Shown: piece after piece, positions 1-4,472 of the stretch
How the letters are laid out: each line of letters opens with the position of its first letter
Numbering within the stretch: the first letter of the stretch is position 1
Source of the DNA: Methylotenera sp.
GTDB lineage: Bacteria; Pseudomonadota; Gammaproteobacteria; Burkholderiales; Methylophilaceae
Length of the DNA: 5,053 nucleotides
Direction: 5' to 3'
Assembly: GCA_027487055.1 (NCBI GenBank)
Contig: JAIYEJ010000322.1
Coordinates: forward strand, 1 to 5,053
The notes under the pieces: generated by a model
Database searches by the model: none
Seen by the model: the letters and a program-made list of their open reading frames with translations, nothing else
What the model was told of the DNA's origin: nothing
Program-made: the position numbers and the translations under genes

Positions 1-395
1 AATAGATATAACTCGAAGCGCCTGATTACTTTATTCTTGTGACTCTCGGCCATATTCTTCATGTGACTTTGCCACCACTCACGCGCAATCGCCTCAAAAC
101 TATTTAATGCATCATCAAGCTTGCCTGATTTAACTGCCTTGCGTAACTCACTAGGGTCTTCACCAGCTGCAATAACTTTGCGTGCGTCATCACGCGCATC
201 TCTTGCATCAGCAAGTGAAACATCAGGATAAGCGCCTAAAGCTAAACTTTTTTCTACTTTATTAATGCGATACTTCAAGCGCCATAACTTGCCACCTGCT
301 GGTGTGACGAGCAAAAATAAGCCTCTTTCGTCAGAGAGCTTGTAGGGCTTAGCTTCTGGCTTTAACGTGCGAATCTTAGTATCCGATAAAGCCAT
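1..395 (-). CDS. P4-type tyrosine recombinase (integrase), N-terminal part, cut by the window edge
   Basis: This is the first 131 codons of a phage or island integrase that would catalyse site-specific recombination between an element's attP and a chromosomal attB. The start is ATG at 395, with a good ribosome binding site (AAAGGGG) about 6 nt upstream. Residues 1-85 match the arm-DNA-binding domain of P4-like integrases (DUF4102 family): the opening MALSDTKIRTLKP, then KPYKLSDERGLFLLVTPAGGKLWR (about 16-39), then LALGAYPDVSLADAR (51-65). A core-binding SAM-like domain starts near residue 100 (FEAIAREWW) and is still open at the left edge. The catalytic domain with the R-H-R-Y residues is not in the window, so activity cannot be judged. 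The gene sits about 200 bp downstream of the 3' end of tRNA-Met on the same strand, the usual position for an element inserted in a tRNA gene. The family call is firm; the specific element is unknown. Confidence 0.93.
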   Translation of the reverse strand, partial: MALSDTKIRTLKPEAKPYKLSDERGLFLLVTPAGGKLWRLKYRINKVEKSLALGAYPDVSLADARDARDDARKVIAAGEDPSELRKAVKSGKLDDALNSFEAIAREWWQSHMKNMAESHKNKVIRRFELYL

Positions 396-398
396 TTC

Positions 399-476
399 AT
401 ACCCCTTTAATGTTTATTGGGGGTATCTTAGCACACTAAATAAGGGTATGTTTGAAAATACCCCCAGATATACCCC
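399..476. repeat. Cluster of five GGGTAT-type sites upstream of the integrase
   Basis: Five copies of a GGGTAT core occur in about 80 bp: 399-405 (minus, GGGGTAT), 419-426 (plus, GGGGGTAT), 444-449 (plus, GGGTAT), 458-465 (minus, GGGGGTAT) and 470-476 (minus, GGGGTAT). The copies at 419-426 and 458-465 form a perfect 8-bp inverted repeat. The copies at 458 and 470 are spaced 12 bp apart in direct orientation. The copy at 399-405 overlaps the ribosome binding site of the integrase. By analogy with P4-type integrases, these could be arm-type binding sites for the N-terminal domain, or sites for an excisionase or autorepressor. The repeats are seen directly; the binding role is inference. Confidence 0.6.
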
Positions 477-508
477 AATTAGATTCAGGATTGTAGAGGT
501 GTGGTGAG

Positions 509-583
509 GACAAGCTAGGACAAAAAGACAATAAAAAACCAGCACTTAGGCTGGTTCTCTATTAAAACCTAGACAAGCTAGGA
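509..583. repeat. 12-bp direct repeat GACAAGCTAGGA (two copies)
   Basis: Identical copies lie at 509-520 and 572-583, 63 bp apart in the same orientation, on either side of the tRNA-Met terminator hairpin. The right copy ends 8 bp from the encoded CCA of the tRNA. Within it, CCTAG (568-572) and CTAGG (578-582) form a short inverted repeat. The position, between the integrase and the tRNA 3' end, suggests recombination-related sites (arm or accessory protein sites) or a small duplication. No function can be assigned from sequence alone. Confidence 0.55.
531..556 (-). terminator. Intrinsic terminator after tRNA-Met
   Basis: On the minus strand, a 7-bp stem AACCAGC/GCTGGTT (537-543 with 550-556) encloses a 6-nt loop and is followed by TTTTTTAT. 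It lies about 36 bp past the tRNA-Met CCA and should end that short transcript before the integrase gene. Confidence 0.8.
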
Positions 584-591
584 AAGGTATT

Positions 592-619
592 TGGTGGTGA
601 AAGAGGGACTTGAACCCTC
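592..619 (-). other. Putative attachment site: T-arm and 3' end of tRNA-Met
   Basis: P4-type integrases commonly recombine within the 3' part of a tRNA gene, and the element carries a copy that restores the tRNA. Here the integrase reads away from this tRNA 3' end on the same strand, and the acceptor-stem imperfection is confined to this segment. The exact crossover cannot be placed because the other junction is outside the window. Confidence 0.45.
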
Positions 620-668
620 GACCCCAGGATTATGAATCCTGTGCTCTAACCAGCTGAGCTACATCACC
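592..668 (-). tRNA. tRNA-Met (anticodon CAT), elongator type, with imperfect acceptor stem
   Basis: The sequence folds as a complete cloverleaf with encoded CCA (592-594). The discriminator is A (595). The anticodon stem is CAGGA/TCCTG with loop TTCATAA, placing the CAT anticodon at 632-634. The T stem is GAGGG/CCCTC and the D stem GCTC/GAGC. The first acceptor pair is G-C and the body resembles elongator Met, not initiator. A tRNA-Ile2 (lysidine-modified CAT) is the main alternative, but its usual acceptor differs. The acceptor pairs GGTGATG (668-662) with TTTCACC (602-596): five pairs are Watson-Crick, pair 6-67 is a U-U mismatch and pair 7-66 is a G-U wobble. The expected 3' strand would be CATCACC. 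The deviation lies wholly in the 3' half, which faces the integrase. The gene has its own promoter and terminator. Confidence 0.93.
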
Positions 669-704
669 GTTTAAATCGTTGCGTTAAACTTTAGCAAGGG
701 CGCA

Positions 705-733
705 ATTCTAGTGGTTTAAGCGTTTGTTGTCAA
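705..733 (-). promoter_or_regulatory. Strong sigma-70 promoter for tRNA-Met, with GC-rich discriminator
   Basis: On the minus strand, a perfect -35 TTGACA (728-733) is separated by exactly 17 bp from a -10 TAGAAT (705-710, 5 of 6 consensus). It is followed by TTGCGCCC, a GC-rich discriminator typical of stable-RNA promoters under stringent control. Transcription should start near 698, about 30 nt upstream of the mature tRNA 5' end. Confidence 0.88.
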
Positions 734-760
734 AGCAAAAACCATTAAAACTAAAGCATG

Positions 761-789
761 TAAACAATTTATACGCTAAATCTTGTTTA
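761..789 (-). terminator. AT-rich hairpin downstream of ychF, possible weak terminator
   Basis: TAAACAA (761-767) pairs with TTGTTTA (783-789), and TTTA (768-771) pairs with TAAA (777-780), with a 2-nt bulge and the 5-nt loop TACGC. The stem is long but almost entirely AT, and the bases after it on the minus strand are not a clean U-tract. It is the only hairpin I find between ychF and the tRNA-Met promoter, so a terminator role is possible but weak. Confidence 0.3.
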
Positions 790-814
790 GTCTAAAAATT
801 AAGCCAATTTATAC

Positions 815-1900
815 CTAAACATTAAACCTAAAGTGCATCACATCGCCATCTTGCACAATGTATTCTTTGCCTTCTAGCCGCATTTTGCCAGCCTCTTTAC
901 TGCCTTGCTCGCCTTTGTTTTTTACGTATTCGTCATAGGCAATGACTTCTGCGCGAATAAAGCCTTTTTCAAAATCGGTATGAATCACTCCAGCCGCTTG
1001 CGGTGCGGTGGCGCCTTTTTTCACTGTCCAAGCGCGTACTTCTTGCACGCCCGCAGTAAAATAAGTTTGTAATCCAAGCAAGCTATAAGCCGCGCGAATT
1101 ACGCGGTTTAAGCCCGGCTCATCTTGACCCAGCTCGCTTAAAAATAGCAGTTTGTCTTCTTCATCCAGCTCTGAAATTTCGCCTTCAATCTTCGCGCAAA
1201 TGCACACAACAGGGGCATTTTCGGCTTTGCCTAGCGCAACCACTTTGTCTAAATGCGGGTTATTCTCAAAGCCTTTTTCATCCACATTGGCAAGGTACAT
1301 CACAGGTTTAACCGTAATCAAACATAGTGGTTTTAATAATTGCAATTCTTCGGCATCTAAACCCAGCGTGCGCACGGCTTTGGCTTGGTCTAAACAGGGC
1401 ACTACTTTTTCTAACACTTTTAACAGCGCAATCGCTTCTTTATCGCCACTTTTGGCTTTTTTGCCCTCGCGCTGCATGGTTTTTTCTACCGTTTCCATAT
1501 CTGCCAAAGCAAGCTCGGTATTAATCACCTCAATATCAGAGAGTGGATCAACCTTATTCGCTACGTGTATCACGTTGCCATCCTCAAAACACCTTACCAC
1601 GTGCGCAATCGCGTCTGTCTCGCGGATGTTCGCCAAAAACTTGTTACCCAAGCCTTCACCCTTAGATGCGCCAGCTACAAGCCCCGCAATATCCACAAAT
1701 TCCACAATGGCAGGCTGCACTTTTTGTGGTTTTACTATATCAATCAGCGGTTGTAAGCGCGGGTCAGGCACCTCAACAATGCCCACGTTAGGCTCAATGG
1801 TGCAAAAAGGGTAGTTCTCTGCAGCAATACCAGCCTTGGTAATAGCGTTAAAGAGGGTAGATTTTCCTACGTTAGGTAGGCCAACAATTCCACATTGCAT
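815..1900 (-). CDS. ychF: Redox-regulated ATPase YchF (Obg/OLA1 family)
   Basis: This encodes a 361-residue P-loop NTPase, close to the 363 residues of the E. coli protein. YchF is a ribosome-associated member of the Obg family that prefers ATP to GTP and is linked to translation and oxidative-stress responses. The G1 motif GLPNVGKST is at residues 7-15 and G3 DIAG at 70-73, followed by the family-typical GEGLGNKFL. The G4 position is NVDE (205-208) instead of NKxD, which is the family hallmark tied to relaxed nucleotide specificity. A helical or coiled-coil insertion covers roughly 130-200 and a TGS domain roughly 280-361. The ATG at 1900 is supported by the conserved N-terminus (MQCGIVGLPN) and by GGA 5 nt upstream; a further AAAGGA lies about 13 nt away. 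It follows pth by 71 bp on the same strand, a common pairing. Nothing looks broken. Confidence 0.98.
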   Translation of the reverse strand: MQCGIVGLPNVGKSTLFNAITKAGIAAENYPFCTIEPNVGIVEVPDPRLQPLIDIVKPQKVQPAIVEFVDIAGLVAGASKGEGLGNKFLANIRETDAIAHVVRCFEDGNVIHVANKVDPLSDIEVINTELALADMETVEKTMQREGKKAKSGDKEAIALLKVLEKVVPCLDQAKAVRTLGLDAEELQLLKPLCLITVKPVMYLANVDEKGFENNPHLDKVVALGKAENAPVVCICAKIEGEISELDEEDKLLFLSELGQDEPGLNRVIRAAYSLLGLQTYFTAGVQEVRAWTVKKGATAPQAAGVIHTDFEKGFIRAEVIAYDEYVKNKGEQGSKEAGKMRLEGKEYIVQDGDVMHFRFNV

Positions 1901-1919
1901 ATTATTCCGTTCATCCTTT

Positions 1920-1934
1920 GCGCAATTTCTGCGC
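1920..1934 (-). promoter_or_regulatory. Small GC hairpin just upstream of the ychF ribosome binding region
   Basis: On the minus strand GCGCA (1930-1934) and TGCGC (1920-1924) form a 5-bp GC-rich stem with loop GAAAT, directly before AAAGGA and about 19 nt before the ychF start. There is no U-tract, so it is not a terminator. It could affect ychF translation or transcript stability, but it is short and may be chance. Confidence 0.3.
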
Positions 1935-1971
1935 TTAATGTTTATTGTGCGACAGTTATTTCTAAATTTAC

Positions 1972-2547
1972 TTAATTTGCTTTTGTGTGCAATTTTAACA
2001 TGGCGTTTTCAAACTCACCCTTAATCAGCAAATTCACCACGCCAGAGGCTACATGGATACTGTCTTGCATGGCATCGTTTTCTGCTCGAGTAGGGGCTTT
2101 AAGCACATAATTCACCACTTCGTTCTTATCGCCCGGGTGGTCAATTCCCAAGCGCAAGCGCCAATAATCCGCCGTGCCAAGCGCCGCGTGAATATCGCGC
2201 AAGCCATTATGGCCACCATGCCCACCACCAAACTTTAGTTTAGCAGTGCCTGTTGGCAAATCTAACTCGTCGTGCGCAATCAAAATCTCGGCAGGCTTAA
2301 TTTTGTAATAGTTAGCAAGCGCCGCAACCGATTTACCGCTCGCATTCATAAACGTCGTTGGCATCAGCAACCAAATATCTACGTGTGGGCTCATTTTGCC
2401 CACCACGCCAAACATTTTGGCATCCATTGCCAATTTGCTATTGGTTTGCGCTGCAAGCGCATCAATAAACCAAAAGCCCGCGTTATGCCGCGTGGCCGTG
2501 TATTTATCGCCTGGGTTGCCCAAGCCAACGATAAGTTTTATAGACAT
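1972..2547 (-). CDS. pth: Peptidyl-tRNA hydrolase
   Basis: This 191-residue cytoplasmic enzyme cleaves peptidyl-tRNA released from stalled ribosomes, freeing the peptide and recycling the tRNA; the family runs about 190-195 residues. The N-terminus MSIKLIVGLGNPG matches the family closely, which fixes the ATG at 2547. Catalytic and substrate-binding residues are present: Asn11, His21 in TRHNAG, Asn68 in PTTFMN, Asp93 in AHDELDLP, and Asn114 in GGGHGGHNGL. IDHPGDKNEVVNYVL (about 135-149) is the usual C-terminal signature. Unusually, there is no Shine-Dalgarno sequence before the start (the bases are TTAAACTAACTAA), and the U-tract of the rplY terminator ends only 16 bp upstream. Expression must come from readthrough, from a promoter overlapping the terminator, or from near-leaderless initiation. 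pth next to rplY and ychF is a common bacterial arrangement. Confidence 0.98.
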   Translation of the reverse strand: MSIKLIVGLGNPGDKYTATRHNAGFWFIDALAAQTNSKLAMDAKMFGVVGKMSPHVDIWLLMPTTFMNASGKSVAALANYYKIKPAEILIAHDELDLPTGTAKLKFGGGHGGHNGLRDIHAALGTADYWRLRLGIDHPGDKNEVVNYVLKAPTRAENDAMQDSIHVASGVVNLLIKGEFENAMLKLHTKAN

Positions 2548-2563
2548 TTAGTTAGTTTAAAAT

Positions 2564-2597
2564 AAAAAACGCGTACTTAAAAATAAGCACGCGTTTT
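2564..2597 (-). terminator. Intrinsic terminator between rplY and pth
   Basis: AAAACGCGT (2566-2574) pairs with ACGCGTTTT (2589-2597). One mismatch is followed by a 4-bp extension CTTA/TAAG and a 4-nt AAAA loop. On the minus strand the stem runs into TTTTTT (2569-2564). It lies 17 bp past the rplY stop and 16 bp before the pth start. Confidence 0.87.
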
Positions 2598-2613
2598 AAA
2601 TTGCTTTACCTAA

Positions 2614-3240
2614 TTACTCAGCAGCTGGTGCGGCTGGTGCTGCATCATCAGTAGCATCATCAGAAACGCCACCGCGTGTTTTAGCAATCGCTGCTACCGC
2701 TGCATCGTTACCATGAGCAAGCGCAACAAACTCAATGCCTTTTGGTAAGTTAATTTGTGATAAATGTACAGATTGACCCATTTCAAGCGCAGCCAAATCT
2801 ACCTCAATAAACTCTGGCAAATCATTTGGTAAGCAGCTTACTTCAGCCTCTGTCAAAATGTGCGCTACGATACCGCCACCAATTTTAACGCCAGGCGCTG
2901 TATCTTCGTGTAAGAAGTGGAAAGGCACTTTAACGTGAATTTTCTCGTTAGCAGAAACACGTTGAAAATCAATGTGTTGAATTGTATTACGCACTGGGTG
3001 CATTTGGTAATCGCGCAATAAAACGCTTTCTTTTTTGCCATCTAATACTAAATCTAAAATAGAAGCATGGAAAGCTTCATGACGGAACTGTAAAAACAAT
3101 TCTTTATGATCTAGCGATAAATTAACAGCGGGTAGACCGCCACCATAAACAACACCTGGCACATTGCCAGCGCGACGTGCACGGCGGCTCGCACCCGTAC
3201 CTTTAACGTCACGTTTGACTGCATTAATTAAAATACTCAT
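2614..3240 (-). CDS. rplY: 50S ribosomal protein L25 (Ctc/TL5 type)
   Basis: This 208-residue protein is the long, two-domain form of L25, which binds 5S rRNA in the large subunit. The N-terminal L25 domain (about 1-95) shows TGASRRARRAGNVPGVVYG (15-33) and the RNA-contacting RDYQMHPVRNTIQHIDF (76-92). The beta-rich TL5 domain covers roughly 98-187. A 20-residue tail rich in Ala, Asp and Pro ends the protein, as in many proteobacterial Ctc proteins. The ATG at 3240 is chosen because AAGGAG lies 7 nt upstream and MSILINAVKRD is the family N-terminus. An in-frame ATG 14 codons earlier would start in the leader without a ribosome binding site. The gene lies between terminators on both sides. I see no clear sigma-70 promoter in its 91-bp leader, so it may depend on readthrough from prs. 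Confidence 0.97.
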   Translation of the reverse strand: MSILINAVKRDVKGTGASRRARRAGNVPGVVYGGGLPAVNLSLDHKELFLQFRHEAFHASILDLVLDGKKESVLLRDYQMHPVRNTIQHIDFQRVSANEKIHVKVPFHFLHEDTAPGVKIGGGIVAHILTEAEVSCLPNDLPEFIEVDLAALEMGQSVHLSQINLPKGIEFVALAHGNDAAVAAIAKTRGGVSDDATDDAAPAAPAAE

Positions 3241-3256
3241 TTGATTACTCCTTAAA

Positions 3257-3278
3257 CAACTGCTCAAAAAGCCAGTTG
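3257..3278 (-). promoter_or_regulatory. Leader hairpin just upstream of the rplY ribosome binding site
   Basis: CAACTG (3257-3262) and CAGTTG (3273-3278) form a 6-bp inverted repeat with a 10-nt loop, 3 bp from the AAGGAG ribosome binding site at 3248-3253. Ribosomal protein genes are often autoregulated through leader structures, so this is a candidate site. The stem is short and the role is inferred. Confidence 0.3.
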
Positions 3279-3288
3279 GCACTGCACT

Positions 3289-3317
3289 AAAAACTGCTTT
3301 CCGCGACCAGAAAGCAG
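3289..3317 (-). terminator. Intrinsic terminator after prs
   Basis: On the minus strand CTGCTTTC (3317-3310) pairs perfectly with GAAAGCAG (3301-3294) across an 8-nt loop, followed by TTTTT (3293-3289). It starts 14 bp past the prs stop and lies about 50 bp upstream of the rplY start. Confidence 0.82.
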
Positions 3318-3331
3318 GCTAAAAACTAAAT

Positions 3332-4282
3332 CTAATCTAAAAATAACGAGGAAACAGATTCCTCTTGGCTAATTCTTCTAATTGTTTCTGCAAATAAGCC
3401 GGCTGCGCTAATTTGGCGGATTTTTTTGCAATTTTCCGAAGCTTCGCTTAATTTAATGGTGTTAGTGACTACCAATTCATCAAGTTCAGAATTCATAATA
3501 CGCTCTGCTGCATTGCCAGATAACACTGGGTGCGTTGCATAAGCCACTACCTTTTTAGCACCATTCAATTTTAACGCCGCCGCCGCTTCGCAAAGCGTAT
3601 TGGCTGTATCGACCATGTCATCCATAATCACACAGGTTCGGCCAGCAACGTCACCAATAATATTCATCACTTTTGCTACATTTGGTTTTGGGCGACGTTT
3701 ATCAATAATCGCCAAGTCAGAACCCAACTGCTTAGCCGCAGCTCGCGCACGCACCACACCGCCAACATCTGGCGAAACGACAACTAAATCTTCATGGTTT
3801 TGTTGCAGCAAATGATCCAACAAAATCGGTGTGGCATATATGTTGTCCACGGGGATATCAAAAAAACCTTGAATCTGGTCAGAGTGCAAATCCATTGTCA
3901 ACAAGCGGTTTACACCCACACTCGTGAGCATATTCGCCACTACTTTAGCCGTAATCGCAACGCGCGCAGAGCGTGGGCGGCGATCTTGGCGCGAATAACC
4001 AAGGTATGGTATCGCAGCCGTAATCCGGCCAGCCGAAGCGCGGCGCAAGGCATCTACCATCACCAAGACTTCCATTAAAGTGTCATTAGTGGGGTAGCTC
4101 GTTGATTGCAATATAAACACATCGCGACCACGCACGTTTTCTAACAGCTCGAGCATGATTTCGCCATCAGAAAATTTACCCACATCGGCACGGCCAAGCT
4201 CAATACCCAAATGCGCAGTCACTTGCTTTGCAAGTTCTGGATTGGCGTTGCCTGTAAATACCATTAAATTTTCGATGCTCAA
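3332..4282 (-). CDS. prs: Ribose-phosphate pyrophosphokinase (PRPP synthetase)
   Basis: This 316-residue cytosolic enzyme makes 5-phosphoribosyl-1-pyrophosphate from ribose 5-phosphate and ATP, feeding nucleotide, histidine, tryptophan and NAD synthesis. Seen in order: FTGNANPELA (9-18), FSDGE (37-41), the catalytic flexible-loop region YSRQDRRPRSARVAITAK (96-113), metal/ATP-site DLHSDQIQGFFDIP (131-144), DKRR (194-197) and the PRPP-binding loop DDMVDTANT (221-229). In the E. coli loop Gly-Gly takes the place of Ala227-Asn228; this looks like a lineage variant. The start is taken as TTG at 4282 because MSIENLMVF then aligns exactly in length with the usual MAYDSLMVF. The first ATG, at 4264, would remove six residues. 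The ribosome binding site is weak (only GGG at about 7 nt). The gene lies between tandem terminators upstream and one downstream, so it is probably transcribed largely on its own. Confidence 0.97.
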   Translation of the reverse strand: MSIENLMVFTGNANPELAKQVTAHLGIELGRADVGKFSDGEIMLELLENVRGRDVFILQSTSYPTNDTLMEVLVMVDALRRASAGRITAAIPYLGYSRQDRRPRSARVAITAKVVANMLTSVGVNRLLTMDLHSDQIQGFFDIPVDNIYATPILLDHLLQQNHEDLVVVSPDVGGVVRARAAAKQLGSDLAIIDKRRPKPNVAKVMNIIGDVAGRTCVIMDDMVDTANTLCEAAAALKLNGAKKVVAYATHPVLSGNAAERIMNSELDELVVTNTIKLSEASENCKKIRQISAAGLFAETIRRISQEESVSSLFLD

Positions 4283-4300
4283 TTGACAGCCCGCTATACA

Positions 4301-4328
4301 AAAATATAAAAAAATTAAAGCGTGTAAA
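4301..4328 (-). promoter_or_regulatory. Candidate prs promoter embedded in the upstream terminator
   Basis: On the minus strand TTTACA (4328-4323, 5 of 6 to the -35 consensus) and TATTTT (4306-4301, 4 of 6 to the -10) are 16 bp apart. This would start transcription about 10-12 nt before the TTG codon. The elements fall within the hairpin and U-tract, where AT-rich matches come easily, so the call is tentative. Confidence 0.3.
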
Positions 4329-4347
4329 TGGCTAAATCTACACGCTT
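4308..4347 (-). terminator. Second of two tandem terminators between tRNA-Gln and prs
   Basis: AAGCGTGTA (4318-4326) pairs with TACACGCTT (4339-4347). Three further inner pairs including one G-U close a 6-nt loop (4330-4335), giving about 12 bp. The minus strand continues TAATTTTTTTAT. This is the strongest hairpin in the window. Confidence 0.87.
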
Positions 4348-4355
4348 ATTGTTAT

Positions 4356-4382
4356 TAAAAATTTGCAGGATGAACCCTGCAA
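4356..4382 (-). terminator. First of two tandem terminators, directly after tRNA-Gln
   Basis: TTGCAGG (4363-4369) pairs with CCTGCAA (4376-4382) around a 6-nt loop, followed on the minus strand by ATTTTTAAT. It begins 7 bp beyond the encoded CCA of tRNA-Gln, so it would end the ispE/tRNA-Gln transcript. Confidence 0.8.
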
Positions 4383-4389
4383 TATAACT

Positions 4390-4466
4390 TGGCTGGGGAG
4401 GAAGGATTCGAACCTTCGCATGCCGGAATCAAAATCCGGTGCCTTAACCAGCTTGGCGACTCCCCA
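4390..4466 (-). tRNA. tRNA-Gln (anticodon TTG)
   Basis: This is a complete cloverleaf. Acceptor TGGGGAG/CTCCCCA is fully paired, with U1-A72 and discriminator G73, both typical of glutamine tRNAs. Anticodon stem CCGGA/TCCGG encloses loop TTTTGAT, placing TTG at 4430-4432 (reads CAA and CAG). T arm GAAGG/CCTTC carries TTCGAAT. CCA is encoded (4390-4392). The gene begins 6 bp after the ispE stop codon, with no room for a promoter, so it should be processed from an ispE read-through transcript. Confidence 0.98.
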
Positions 4467-4472
4467 ATAAAC

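Noticed and set aside
425..453. TAAGAT at 425-430 (minus) as a -10 for the integrase
   Set aside because: The hexamer 17 bp upstream (AAACAT) is a poor -35. The integrase promoter probably lies in this region but cannot be fixed by eye.
501..507. GTGGTGA resembling the tRNA-Met 3' end (594-600), as a possible second att copy
   Set aside because: The match is only 7 bp and does not extend into the T arm; a true att repeat should be longer and at the far end of the element.
1152..1814. Plus-strand open frame of 220 codons
   Set aside because: It is antisense to ychF, Ser/Thr-rich and low in complexity, with no family resemblance; ychF is unmistakable on the other strand.
2272..2565. Plus-strand open frame opposite pth, and similar short plus-strand frames opposite prs and ychF
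   Set aside because: They are shadows of conserved minus-strand genes and have no credible ribosome binding sites or recognisable domains.
3241..3282. A longer rplY start at 3282 adding 14 residues (MPTGFLSS...)
   Set aside because: It lacks a ribosome binding site and falls in the leader just past the prs terminator. The added residues do not resemble the family, while the ATG at 3240 has AAGGAG at ideal spacing and the conserved N-terminus.
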